A stretch of 64,000 nt of DNA from positions 682,001-746,000 of the forward strand of contig CAWCYZ010000004.1 in the NCBI GenBank assembly GCA_963799925.1. Reading direction: 5' to 3'. Shown here piece after piece: positions 19,327 through 28,247 of the stretch; position 1 is the first letter of the stretch; the number at the start of each line of letters is the position of its first letter. The notes under the pieces are model-generated. The model saw nothing but the letters and a program-made list of their open reading frames with translations, had not been told where the DNA came from and ran no database searches. Source of the DNA: DATBQN01 sp963799925. GTDB taxonomy: Bacteria > Acidobacteriota > Thermoanaerobaculia > Multivoradales > UBA5704. The position numbers and the translations under genes are program-made.

Positions 19327-21483
19327 TCAGCGCCCTCCCCGGCGGCGCCCGCCGGCCCGGTGCCCGTCCCGCGCCCGCTCGAGCGCCAGCGAATAGGCGC
19401 TGGCGACCACCCGGCTCCGGTGGGGCGCCAGATGTGCCCGCGCGTCATGGCGCAGCCGCGCCACGGCCGCGGGATCGCCGAGCAGCTCGGCGAGGACGCC
19501 GGCGAGCGCCGCGGCATCGCCGTTGGGGAAGGTGCGGCCGCAGAGGCCGATCGCCTCGGGCAGGCCGCCCCCCTCGGAGCCGACGACGACGCAGCCGCAG
19601 GCGATCGCCTCGACGGCGACGTTGCCGAACGGCTCGCGGTAGCGCGACGGCACGACGAGGATGCGGTGCTCGTTGAGGAGGCGCACCAGCTCCTCGCCCG
19701 TCCGCGTGCCGACGAAGTCGACGCGGCCGGCGATGCCCAGGCGCTCCGCCTGCGCCGCGAGGCGCGGCCGCTCGGGACCGTCGCCGATCACCGTCAGGCG
19801 CGGCGCGACGCCGTCGGCGGCGAGGAGCGCCAGGGCGTCGAAGAGGACGTCGACCCCCTTGTCGGACACCAGCCGGCCGAGGAAGACGAGATCGCGGGCT
19901 CGCGGCACCGCGGGGAGGAGCCGGAAGAGCTCCTCGCGGTAGGGGTTGGTGATGACGCGGGTGCCCGGCCCGAGGTCGTCGGCGAGCGCCCGCGAGACGG
20001 CGACCGAGGTCGAGGCGCGGACGGCGAAGCGCTTCAGCCGGTCCTGCCAGGCGATCCGCCCGTCGACCCGGCAGTACCAGCTGTGGTGCGAGGTGAGCCA
20101 GGGGCGGCGCACGAGGAGGAGCGGCCAGGCGCCGCGCAGGCTGACGTTGGCGTGGAAGAGGATGTCGCACCAGCGCACCCAGCGCAGCAGCTCGAAGGGC
20201 GCCGGCCGGCGGATCACCCGGAAGGGGAAGGCGTCGGCCGGGTCCCCCGCGCCGAGCGGGGTCGTCGTCGCCACCACCACCTCGTGGCCGAGCTTGGCGA
20301 GCCCGCTCGCGACCTGGGCGACGAAGCTCTCGAGGCCGCCGACCTGCGGCGCGAAGGCCGGCGAATAGACGAGGACCCTCATGCCGCCCTCCGCGCCGAG
20401 CAGGCTCCGGAACGTCGCGGCCTGGCGGGCCAGCGAGTGGCCGGCGTACCAGGAGAAGGCGGCGTCGGCCCTCGCCTGGAGGGCGGTGTCGCTCGGCCGG
20501 CCGGTCGCATCGGCGGTCGCGCCCGGCGCCCAGGCGAGGCCGCGCTCCGACGCCGCTGCGTCCCCGGCGGCGACGGGCAGCATGCCGTGGGCGCAGTAGG
20601 CGGCGAAGACGGTCGACTTGCCGAAGAAGGCCGGGCGGTGGGCGGCGAAGCCGGCGAGCGAGTCGGCGAGGAGGGCGCTCACCGCGGCGGCGGGGAGCGC
20701 GCCGAGGCGGACCACCGGGACGCCCGCGACGGCGCTCGGGCAGGCGCCGTCGATCCCGGGCCCGAGGTCGGCGATCTCGCGGACGCCGAGCGCGGCGCAG
20801 GCCGCGGCGAGGGTGGCGCCGCGCTCCCCGTAGGCGAGCGCGCGGGTGCCGGGGCCGCCGAAGACGACGAGGCGCCGGCGGCGCGCCGCGAGCGGAGCGG
20901 GCGCCGCCAGCTCGCCGACGGTCGAGAAGACCGGCAGCACGGCGACCGCCTCCGCCGGCACCCAGCGCCCGAGGAGATCGCGGTACAGCTCGAGGCTGGT
21001 GACCGCTCGATCGCTCGCCCGCGCCAGCGCCGCGGCGAGGCGCCGCTGGGCGGGCGCCAGCCAGAACGAGCTGCGCCAGGGCGGCCCCGAGGCGTAGACC
21101 TCGTGGAAGAGGGTGACCAGGCGGCGGCCCGCGGCGCCCCGGCGCCAACGCGCCAGGCCCTCCACCAGCCAGCCCGGGCAGCCCCGCCGGTCGTAGGCAT
21201 AGTTGACGTAGTGGACGAGGACGGCCGCCTCGCCATTCCCCTCTTCGGGACGGCCGGCGAGCGCGTCGGCGAGAACTTCCGTGAGGGCGCCGGCGGTGCT
21301 CTCGAAGGTGCGCGGCGGGAGATCCGCGCCCGCCGGCGCTCGCCGCTCCCCCGGCTCGCCCGCGGGAACGAGGAACGTCGTCGTCGCGCCGGCCGCCGCC
21401 AGGGCCCGCGCCAGGGCGACGGCGTAGTCGCCGACGCCATCGGCCGGCGGCGGCAGGCGGGGCACGATCTGCAGCAGCCTCAC
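19327..21483 (-). CDS. Two glycosyltransferases in one open frame (GT4-like N-terminal half, GT4 C-terminal half)
   Basis: A single frame of 718 residues runs from GTG 21483 to 19327. Residues about 1-367 form a GT-B-like protein starting LLQIVPRLPPPADGVGDYA. Residues 368-718 start at an internal ATG (20382) with MRVLVYSPAFAPQVGGLESF. They form a complete GT4 enzyme with LVFLGRLVSDKGVDVL and EPFGNVAVEAIACGCVVV. Neighbouring genes meet in 4-base overlaps, and here ATGA is present at 20382-20379 but its TGA is out of frame with the first half. Either this is a true fusion or one base is missing or added just before 20382. The first half lacks a clear E-x7-E site and is the less certain enzyme. 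Confidence 0.7.
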   Translation of the reverse strand: MRLLQIVPRLPPPADGVGDYAVALARALAAAGATTTFLVPAGEPGERRAPAGADLPPRTFESTAGALTEVLADALAGRPEEGNGEAAVLVHYVNYAYDRRGCPGWLVEGLARWRRGAAGRRLVTLFHEVYASGPPWRSSFWLAPAQRRLAAALARASDRAVTSLELYRDLLGRWVPAEAVAVLPVFSTVGELAAPAPLAARRRRLVVFGGPGTRALAYGERGATLAAACAALGVREIADLGPGIDGACPSAVAGVPVVRLGALPAAAVSALLADSLAGFAAHRPAFFGKSTVFAAYCAHGMLPVAAGDAAASERGLAWAPGATADATGRPSDTALQARADAAFSWYAGHSLARQAATFRSLLGAEGGMRVLVYSPAFAPQVGGLESFVAQVASGLAKLGHEVVVATTTPLGAGDPADAFPFRVIRRPAPFELLRWVRWCDILFHANVSLRGAWPLLLVRRPWLTSHHSWYCRVDGRIAWQDRLKRFAVRASTSVAVSRALADDLGPGTRVITNPYREELFRLLPAVPRARDLVFLGRLVSDKGVDVLFDALALLAADGVAPRLTVIGDGPERPRLAAQAERLGIAGRVDFVGTRTGEELVRLLNEHRILVVPSRYREPFGNVAVEAIACGCVVVGSEGGGLPEAIGLCGRTFPNGDAAALAGVLAELLGDPAAVARLRHDARAHLAPHRSRVVASAYSLALERARDGHRAGGRRRGGR

Positions 21484-22685
21484 CGCGCCTCCGCGCTGCG
21501 CGCCGGGCGCTCCGGGAGGGCCGCCGGGCGGGAGGGCGCCAGCCCCGCGATGGCGCGGATCGCCGCCAGCGCCTCCTCGGGCGTCGCCAGCGACTCGCGC
21601 TCGCCCGCCTCCCTGCCGAGGCTGACCGAGGTCTCCGGATATCCCCACTGCGCCTGATGCCGGCGCGCCGAGGGGAACGAGGCGCCGAGGAGCACCACGG
21701 TCGGCTTGGCGAAGGCCGCCGCGGCGTGCATCAGCACGCTCGAGTTGCAGACCACCAGGTCGGCCGCCGCGACGAGGGCGAAGGTCTCGCGCAGGCTGAG
21801 ATGCCCGGCCAAGTTGGCGAGGGCGAGCGGAGCCGGCGCGCCGCCGGCCAGCCGCTCGCCGAGCGGGCGGTCGCCCGGGCCGCCGGCGATCGCCACGGCG
21901 GCGCCGGGGATCTCGCCCAGGCGGCCGACGAGCGCCGCGTAGCTCGCCGGCGGCCACGCCTTGACCGCCAGACCGCTGCCGGGCGCGACGACGATGCGCC
22001 TCGCCGCGCCGGGCGCCAGAGCGCGCCACGCCGCCTCGCCCGCGGCCCGCTCGCCGGCGGTGAGGAAGATCTGCGGCCGGGCGGCGGGCAGCTCGGTCGC
22101 CCCCAGCAGCTCGGCGAAGCGCAGGGCGCTCCGGCCGACGTGCTCGCCGGGATCGAACGCCACGCTGCGCTGGCAGCCGGTGTGCCCGCCGGCATAGCCG
22201 CGCACGCCGAGGCGCCGGAGGACACCCGCGCGCAGCAGGAGCGCCGCGCCCCAGCGGCTGCCGAGGACGTCGATCCCGACGTCGAACCGGCGGCGCCGGA
22301 GCGCCTCGACCTCGGGCGAGGAGAGCAGGTAGCGGAGCCGCCGCCAGGCGCTCTGCCGGCGCACGAACTTGTTGAACCAGGGCGCCTCGACGACGACGAT
22401 CTCGGAGACGTGGGGGTTGCCGGCCAGCGCCGGCACGTTCCAGCGTCCGACGGCGGCGACGATCCGCGCCGTCGGGAAGCGGCGCCGCAGGGCCGCGAAG
22501 AGCGGCGTCGCGACCAGCAGATCGCCCAGGTCGTTGTTGCGGAGCACCAGGATCGACGCCGGCTCGCGGTCCGTCCAATGGCCGGGCGCCGTCCGCGCGT
22601 AGGTCCAGAGAACGGCCTCGCCGAGCGCGCCGGCGAGGCGGCGGAGCGCCGCGGCCATCGGCGCCGCCAGCGCCCTCAGGCCCAT
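21480..22685 (-). CDS. GT9 family (heptosyltransferase-like) glycosyltransferase
   Basis: The 401-residue product has ILVLRNNDLGDLLVATPLF, the GT9 opening with the D-x-G-D loop of heptosyltransferases, near residue 33. Later it has VVAPGSGLAVKAWPPASYAALV and DLVVCNSSVLMHAAAAF, the GT9 donor-site segments. It should transfer heptose or another sugar to a glycan core. ATG 22685 overlaps the upstream FkbM gene by 10 bases, and its stop overlaps the next start as GTGA. Confidence 0.8.
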   Translation of the reverse strand: MGLRALAAPMAAALRRLAGALGEAVLWTYARTAPGHWTDREPASILVLRNNDLGDLLVATPLFAALRRRFPTARIVAAVGRWNVPALAGNPHVSEIVVVEAPWFNKFVRRQSAWRRLRYLLSSPEVEALRRRRFDVGIDVLGSRWGAALLLRAGVLRRLGVRGYAGGHTGCQRSVAFDPGEHVGRSALRFAELLGATELPAARPQIFLTAGERAAGEAAWRALAPGAARRIVVAPGSGLAVKAWPPASYAALVGRLGEIPGAAVAIAGGPGDRPLGERLAGGAPAPLALANLAGHLSLRETFALVAAADLVVCNSSVLMHAAAAFAKPTVVLLGASFPSARRHQAQWGYPETSVSLGREAGERESLATPEEALAAIRAIAGLAPSRPAALPERPARSAEAR

Positions 22686-23506
22686 CGCAGCCCTCCGGCG
22701 AGCGCGGCCAGCCGGTGCAGTCGCGCCCGGTGGCCGGGCTTGGCGCAGAGGAGGTCCGCCGAGCCGCCGAGCCGCTCCGGCGCCAGCTCGCCCTCGGGGT
22801 CGTGCAGACGGCGGACGCCGCCGGCGGCCGCGCTGCGGACGAGGTAGAAGTCGGCGTAGCCCAGGGCTCGCAGATGCTCCGGCAGCGCGGACGGGGCGTA
22901 GCCGAAGCCCGCCGTCCAATCGGCGCATACCTCGAGGTAGAGGAGCGGCGCGAAGGCGCGGAGGGTCTCGCCGGCGCCGCGGAGCACCGCGAGCTCCGCC
23001 CCCTCCACGTCGCACTTGACGAAGTCGAGCCGGGCGAGGCCGCGGCGCCGCACATAGCCGTCGAGCGTCTCGACGGGCGCCCGGTAGCTGTGCACCGCCG
23101 CCGCGCCGGTCCACGACCCCGCGCCATGGCGAGCGAGTGACGCCTGGCCGAAGTCGTCGCCGGGGACGTAGAGAGGCAGCTCGCCGGGCGTCTCGGCCAG
23201 GGCCGAACGGTTGACCACGACGTTGCCGATCCCCGCCGCGCGGAGCGCCTCGGCCAAGGCGTCGCAGGTGGGCGGCACCGGCTCGAAGGCATGCACCTCG
23301 CCGGGGGAGCCCACCAGGCGCGCGAAGAGCGCCGTGTAGGCGCCGCGGTTGGCGCCGACGTCGAAGACCACGTCGCCGCGGCGGATCACGGCGACGAAGA
23401 TCCGCTTGCCGAGGTCGGGCGAGCGGAGGAGCCGCAGCGCCCCGGCATAGAGCGCCGGCTGGCGCGCCAGCACGCGCTCGACCGCCGAGCGCCCACGCCG
23501 CGTCAT
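22676..23506 (-). CDS. FkbM family methyltransferase
   Basis: The 276-residue product has VVFDVGANRGAYTALFARL (motif I), HAFEPVPPTCDAL and FVKCDVEGAELAVLRGA, the FkbM signature. ATG 23506 overlaps the upstream glycosyltransferase stop (ATGA). It is the third FkbM enzyme in this locus, which implies a heavily O-methylated glycan. Confidence 0.85.
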   Translation of the reverse strand: MTRRGRSAVERVLARQPALYAGALRLLRSPDLGKRIFVAVIRRGDVVFDVGANRGAYTALFARLVGSPGEVHAFEPVPPTCDALAEALRAAGIGNVVVNRSALAETPGELPLYVPGDDFGQASLARHGAGSWTGAAAVHSYRAPVETLDGYVRRRGLARLDFVKCDVEGAELAVLRGAGETLRAFAPLLYLEVCADWTAGFGYAPSALPEHLRALGYADFYLVRSAAAGGVRRLHDPEGELAPERLGGSADLLCAKPGHRARLHRLAALAGGLRWA

Positions 23507-24537
23507 CGGCGCGTCTCCCCGCGGCGGGGGACGAGCCGCTCGGGGTCGCCGGCCGGCGCGGACGGCATCGTCGCGAGGCCGCCGATCAGCCCCCGCAAGG
23601 GGACCTTCCAACGGTCGCGCGGCGCCTGCTGGGTGGAGAAGAACGGCGCCACCCGCAGGCCGGCGCGGAACGAGCGCCAGGCGCCGCCGTTGGCGAGCCC
23701 CGAGCGGTAGTAGGCCAGGAGCTCGTCGACGAAGGCGCGGTCGTCGACGTCGAAGAGCGGATGCCGCAGGACGTCCTCCAGGCGCGCCGTCTCGGCCTGG
23801 CAGCGCCGTCGCCAGGCGCCCCGGAACCGCCCCCCAAGGAGTCGCGCGCGAGCGGGCGGCTCGGGCCGCTTGTAGGTCATGCTCCCCTCGTGCTCGCGGT
23901 AGATCTGCAGCCGCTCGTCCAGGTAGCGGATGCCGCCGAGCTTGGCGGCGACGAGCGCCAGCCAGCCGTCGTGGAACGGCTGGTGCGCGGGGATCGGCAG
24001 GGCATGCGGCACCAGCTCGCGCCGGAACATGACGCTGTGCGAGACGACCCAGTTCTCGGCCAGCAGGTAGCGGACCGGCCGGCCGCTGCCGTGCGCGCGG
24101 GCGAAGCGGAAGATCGGCTCGAACGCCGTCTCCACCCGCCGCTCCCCGTCGCGCCCGAGGCGCTCCTGGATGTTGCCGTAGACGAGCGTATGGCCGCCGA
24201 TCTCGCGCACCAGGGTGGCGATCTTCTCCGGCTTCCAGAGGTCGTCCTGGTCGGCGAGCGCGATGAGCTCGCCGCGGCACATCGCGATCGCCCGCGCGAA
24301 GTTATCGACCAGCCCGAGCCGCGCCGCGTTGACCGAGTAGCGCAGGCCGCGGCGGCGGGCGTAGCCGGCGAGGATGTCGGCGGTGCCGTCGCGCGAGGCG
24401 TCGTCGCTCACCACGACCTCGAGGTGAGGCCAGGTCTGGGCGTAGATCGTGTCGAGCTGCGCGGCCAGATAGCGGCTGCCGTCATAGGTCGCCATGGCGA
24501 CCGACACCAGCGGGCCGCCGGCTTCCTCCGCGCTCAC
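23503..24537 (-). CDS. GT2 family glycosyltransferase
   Basis: The 344-residue product opens VSVAMATYDGSRYLAAQLDT. It has VVVSDDASRDGTADIL and ALADQDDLWKPEKI, the nucleotide-binding and DxD-type metal sites of GT2 (rhamnosyltransferase-like) enzymes. GTG 24537 overlaps the methyltransferase stop (GTGA). The C-terminal 80 residues are basic and may touch the membrane. Confidence 0.85.
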   Translation of the reverse strand: MSAEEAGGPLVSVAMATYDGSRYLAAQLDTIYAQTWPHLEVVVSDDASRDGTADILAGYARRRGLRYSVNAARLGLVDNFARAIAMCRGELIALADQDDLWKPEKIATLVREIGGHTLVYGNIQERLGRDGERRVETAFEPIFRFARAHGSGRPVRYLLAENWVVSHSVMFRRELVPHALPIPAHQPFHDGWLALVAAKLGGIRYLDERLQIYREHEGSMTYKRPEPPARARLLGGRFRGAWRRRCQAETARLEDVLRHPLFDVDDRAFVDELLAYYRSGLANGGAWRSFRAGLRVAPFFSTQQAPRDRWKVPLRGLIGGLATMPSAPAGDPERLVPRRGETRR

Positions 24538-25211
24538 GGCTTCCTCGCCCGGGTGAGGAACTGGAACACGAAGAGGTCGCGCAGCAGGCCGAGCGTGAGG
24601 GCGTTCACCGCCCGGTGCCGCAGGCCGTAGCCGCCCATGTTGGTCGCCACCGCCTCGACCTCGAGCCCGGCCTGCTCGAAGAGCTCGCGGACGTTCTTGC
24701 GGCAGAAGTACCGCAGGTGGGAGCGGTCGAGGAGGCCGGCCTCGGCGTAGCGGAAGTCGCCGGCGACCGCGATGGCGCGGAGGACGCGGTGGTTGCGCAC
24801 GTTGGGGATGCTGCTCAAGAACAGGCCGCCCGGCTTCAGGCAGGCGGCGAGCCGGGCGACGGCACGCCACGGATCGATGAGGTGCTCCAGCACGTCGGCG
24901 CAGAGGATGGCGTCGAACTCCGCCGCCGGGAGCGCGGCATCCAGAGATTCGATGTTGCCCTGCAGGAAGCGGTCGATCTCCGGCTCGCCGGCGCCGCCCG
25001 GCTCGGGCGCCACCAGGTCGATCCCCATGGTGAAGGAGGCGATGCCGAGGGACTTCGCGGCGCGCAGCGTGGCGCCACCGCCGGCGCCGAGCTCGAGGAG
25101 CCTCAGGCCCTTCGCCGGAGCGAGCAGCGCCAGGAGATCGAGACGGGCGGCGCGGAAGTAGCCCTTCTCCTTGCCTGCGTAGAGCGCGGCGGTCGCGTCG
25201 TCGGCCTTCAT
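24534..25211 (-). CDS. Class I SAM-dependent methyltransferase (Methyltransf_11/23 type)
   Basis: The 225-residue product has RLLELGAGGGATLRAA (motif I), FDAILCADVLEHLIDPW (motif IV/post-IV, the common CxDVLEH form) and LKPGGLFLSSIPNVRNH. This arrangement is typical of UbiG/WcaA-region methyltransferases acting on sugars or lipid-linked glycans. The start is ATG 25211. It overlaps the GT4 gene upstream by 4 bases. Confidence 0.85.
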   Translation of the reverse strand: MKADDATAALYAGKEKGYFRAARLDLLALLAPAKGLRLLELGAGGGATLRAAKSLGIASFTMGIDLVAPEPGGAGEPEIDRFLQGNIESLDAALPAAEFDAILCADVLEHLIDPWRAVARLAACLKPGGLFLSSIPNVRNHRVLRAIAVAGDFRYAEAGLLDRSHLRYFCRKNVRELFEQAGLEVEAVATNMGGYGLRHRAVNALTLGLLRDLFVFQFLTRARKP

Positions 25212-26422
25212 GCCCTGGCGAGAGGTTCCCAGCGCTCGAGGTAGGCGTCGCGGGTGGCGGCGGCGATGGCGCGCCAGTCGAAGCGCTCCGCGGCGCGTGT
25301 CGCCTCCCGCGAGCGCTGGCCGTAGCTCTCCCCCGCGAGGGCGAGGAGCGCCGCGACCCGCGCCGCGAAGGCCTCGACGTCGCCGGCGGGGACCATCTCC
25401 GGGGCCGCCAGCGAGCGGAGGATGTCGCGCGGTCCCGGAGCGTCGTAGGTTACCGTCGGCAGGCCCGCCGCGAGCTTCTCGAGCACCGCGAAACCGAAGC
25501 CCTCGAGGTAGCCCGGGAAGGCGCCGACGGTCGCCGCCGCGAGGAGGCCGGGCAGGTCGTCGCTCTCGTACGACGGGACGACCTCGATCGAATCGCGCAG
25601 CTCGGCTGGAAAGTCGCCGAGCACCTGCTCGCGGCCGAGGCCGGTGCCGAGGAAGAGGAAGCGGGCGCCGGGCCGGCGCCGGCGCACCAGCGCGGCGATC
25701 GCCGGCCAGTCCTTCGCCCCCTTGCGGTCGTTCCAGTTGCCGATGAAGGCCACCTTGCCGGCGGCGAGCCGCGCGGCCGGATCGCCCTGCCGGCGGACGA
25801 ACGCCTGGCGCCGCGCCGCGGACATGCCGAAGGGAAACATCACCACCTTGTCGCCGTAGCCCATGGCGTCGCGGACCGTGGCGAGGTCGTCGTGGCTCGA
25901 CACGTTGATCAGATCGGCGTGGCGGAAGCTCGCCTCGACGTCGCGCCGGCGCCGCCGGCGGGCCGGCCAGGTGAGGGTGGCGTGGACCCCCTGCCGCAAC
26001 GAGCGGGGCTCCGGCCAGCGCGCCGCCGCGAAGCGCTCGAAATTCTCATAGGAGGGGATCAGCCCCACCGAGCGGGCGACGAGCAGGCCGGAGAAGCCAA
26101 GCTGCCGCTTGGGGAATGGCAGGTCGGTCTGGTTGGCGTCGACGATGTCGAAGCGCCGGGCGTTGGCCTGGACGAAGGCCGCGGCGCGGACGGCGAAGCT
26201 GCGGTTGACCTGCAGGTAGCCGGCGAGGGTGGCGAGGCGGCCGCGGCGGCGCGGCGCCGCGGCGCGTGGGAAGGCGTCGTCGTAGCTGAACTTCTCGACC
26301 TCGTGGCCCATCTCCCGCAGCTCGTCGGCGAGCTCGAGCTGGACGCGCGGCCCGCCCAGGTTCCGGGTCCAGGGGGTGTGGATCACCATGAGGATGCGCG
26401 GTAGGCGGCCGGCGGAGGTCAT
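25208..26422 (-). CDS. GT4 family glycosyltransferase
   Basis: The 404-residue product starts ILMVIHTPWTRNLGGPRVQ, with the GT4 glycine loop. It has VAFIGNWNDRKGAKDWPAI and EGFGFAVLEKLAAGLPTVT, the donor-side signatures. ATG 26422 overlaps the aminotransferase stop (ATGA). The acceptor and donor sugars are unknown. Confidence 0.8.
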   Translation of the reverse strand: MTSAGRLPRILMVIHTPWTRNLGGPRVQLELADELREMGHEVEKFSYDDAFPRAAAPRRRGRLATLAGYLQVNRSFAVRAAAFVQANARRFDIVDANQTDLPFPKRQLGFSGLLVARSVGLIPSYENFERFAAARWPEPRSLRQGVHATLTWPARRRRRRDVEASFRHADLINVSSHDDLATVRDAMGYGDKVVMFPFGMSAARRQAFVRRQGDPAARLAAGKVAFIGNWNDRKGAKDWPAIAALVRRRRPGARFLFLGTGLGREQVLGDFPAELRDSIEVVPSYESDDLPGLLAAATVGAFPGYLEGFGFAVLEKLAAGLPTVTYDAPGPRDILRSLAAPEMVPAGDVEAFAARVAALLALAGESYGQRSREATRAAERFDWRAIAAATRDAYLERWEPLARA

Positions 26423-27570
26423 GTCGTGCCTTGGCGCCGGTCTCCCGGCCCCGGCGGGCCTTCGCCGGCGAGCGCCTGGAGGAGAGCCGCGGCGACGCGG
26501 CGGACGTGCTGCCGCGTCATGCCGACCCAGGTGGGCAGGCTCAGGCCGCGCTCGCTCAGCCATTCGGCCTGCGGGCAGTCGTGCGGCGCGGCGCGGCGAT
26601 AGGGCGGCAGCGTGTGGCAGGGATAGAAGAACGGGCGCGAGTCGATCCCGGCCTCGCGCAGGGCGGCCATGGTCCGATCGCGCCGCGGCGGCGCGCCGCC
26701 GGCGAGCACGAGGCTCCACAGCCAGTTGACGCTGCGCTCGCCGGGGTCGACCGCCTGGAGGACGAGGTCGGGATGGCCGTCGAGCTCCTCCCGGTACCAG
26801 GCCGCGATCTCGTCGCGGGCCGCCAGGTAGTCGCCGATCCGCTCGAGCTGCGCCAGGCCGAGCGCCGCGGCGACGTTCGTCATCCGGTAGTTGTAGCCGA
26901 CGACCGGGAACCAGTAGCGCCGCTCGAAGTCCTGCCCCTGCCCCTTGAGCTGGCGGATCGTCCGGCCGACCGCCGCGTCGCGCGCGAGCACCATGCCGCC
27001 CTCGCCGCAGGTGATCACCTTGTTGCCGAAGAAGCTGAAGGTCGCGACGTCGCCGAGCGAGCCGGCCGGCCGGCCGCGGTAGGTGGCGCCGATCGCCTCG
27101 GCCACGTCCTCGACGACCGCCAGGCCGTGCCGGCGCGCCAGCGCCAGGATCTCTTCCATGGCCGCCGGCTTGCCGTAGAGGTGGACCGCGATGACCGCCC
27201 TGCACTTGGGCGTCACCTTGCGCGCCAGGTCGGCGGGGTCCAGGTTCCAGGTGCGGCGGTCGCTGTCGACGAAGACCGGCTCGGCGCCGCAGTAGCGGAC
27301 GGCGTTGGCCGTCGCGACATAGGTGAGCGAGGGCACCAGGACCTCGTCGCCCGGACCGATCCCCAGGCCGAGCAGCGCGAGGTGCAGGGCGACCGTTCCG
27401 TTGCAGCAGGAGACGGCGTGCTCGACCTGGCAGAGCTCGGCGATCCCGCGTTCGAAGCGCTCGATGAAGGCGCCGATCGAGGAGATCCATGTCGTGTCCA
27501 GACACTCGCCCACGTAGCGTTTCTCGTTGCCGAGGAGCGCCGGGGCCGAAACCGGTATGAAGTCCGTCAT
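26419..27570 (-). CDS. DegT/DnrJ/EryC1/StrS aminotransferase, GDP-perosamine synthase-like
   Basis: The 383-residue product is a complete type I fold PLP enzyme. FFGNKVITCGEGGMV carries the PLP lysine at residue 184. Residues 152-162 read VVEDVAEAIGA, the PLP-pyridine Asp region. The GNK-x-IT-x-GEGG form is characteristic of perosamine synthases (RfbE/Per), which aminate a 4-keto-6-deoxy sugar nucleotide. The gene directly downstream is a NeuD/PglD-like N-acyltransferase, as expected if the new amine is acetylated or formylated. The start is ATG 27570. Confidence 0.85.
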   Translation of the reverse strand: MTDFIPVSAPALLGNEKRYVGECLDTTWISSIGAFIERFERGIAELCQVEHAVSCCNGTVALHLALLGLGIGPGDEVLVPSLTYVATANAVRYCGAEPVFVDSDRRTWNLDPADLARKVTPKCRAVIAVHLYGKPAAMEEILALARRHGLAVVEDVAEAIGATYRGRPAGSLGDVATFSFFGNKVITCGEGGMVLARDAAVGRTIRQLKGQGQDFERRYWFPVVGYNYRMTNVAAALGLAQLERIGDYLAARDEIAAWYREELDGHPDLVLQAVDPGERSVNWLWSLVLAGGAPPRRDRTMAALREAGIDSRPFFYPCHTLPPYRRAAPHDCPQAEWLSERGLSLPTWVGMTRQHVRRVAAALLQALAGEGPPGPGDRRQGTT

Positions 27571-28247
27571 CGCGCCTCCCTATTCGACGATCCGCTCCGG
27601 CGCAGCGGCCGCGCCGGTCTGCCGGCCACCTCGGCATGTGCCGGTACGTCGTCGATCACCAGCGATCCCGCCCCCACGACCGCCTCCTCTCCGATGGCGA
27701 GCGGGCGGCCGCGGCCGACGGCCGAGCCGACGCCGACGAGAGCGCCGTCGCCGACCGTCACGTAGCCGGCGAGGTGGCAGCCGGGGGCGATATGGACGAA
27801 CCGCCCGAGCCGGTTGTCATGGTCGACCGTGGCGCCGGTGTTGACGATGCTGCCGTCGCCGATCGAGGTGGCGGCGTTGATCGCCGCTCCGGCCATGACG
27901 GCGATCCCGGCGCCGAGCACGACCGACGGCGAGACGTGCGCCCCGGGATGGATGGCGTTGGCGAGCGTGAAGCCGCCGGCGCGGACCGTCTCGGCCAGCG
28001 GGCGCGGCGCGCGTTGTCGCCCAGGGCGACGATCGCCGCCGTCACGCCGGCGGCGCGGAGCGCCGGGAGGGCGCCGTCGCCGCCCAGGCAGGGGACGGCG
28101 CCGAACGAGGCGCCGGCGGGAGCCGCGGCGTCGGTGTAGCCGACGACCTCCCAGCCCGCGGCGAGGAGCGCCTCGATCACCACCCGCGCGTGGCCGCCGC
28201 CGCCCACGACGACGATCCGCCGCTGTTCCCGCTGTCGGCGCGCTCAT
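27567..28247 (-). CDS. NeuD/PglD-like sugar O/N-acyltransferase (left-handed beta helix), frameshifted
   Basis: The N-terminal half reads VVVGGGGHARVVIEALL, the GGGGHA nucleotide-binding start of the NeuD/PglD family. The C-terminal half has hexapeptide repeats (HPGAHVSPSVVLGAGIAVMAG and following). The two halves lie in different frames, joined near 28010-28020. If the ATG at 28247 (ATGA with the upstream stop) is the true start, a second compensating shift lies near 28210; otherwise GTG 28207 is the start. It probably acetylates the amino sugar made by the adjacent aminotransferase. Confidence 0.7.
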   Translation of the reverse strand: MSAPTAGTAADRRRGRRRPRAGGDRGAPRRGLGGRRLHRRRGSRRRLVRRRPLPGRRRRPPGAPRRRRDGGDRRPGRQRAPRPLAETVRAGGFTLANAIHPGAHVSPSVVLGAGIAVMAGAAINAATSIGDGSIVNTGATVDHDNRLGRFVHIAPGCHLAGYVTVGDGALVGVGSAVGRGRPLAIGEEAVVGAGSLVIDDVPAHAEVAGRPARPLRRSGSSNREAR

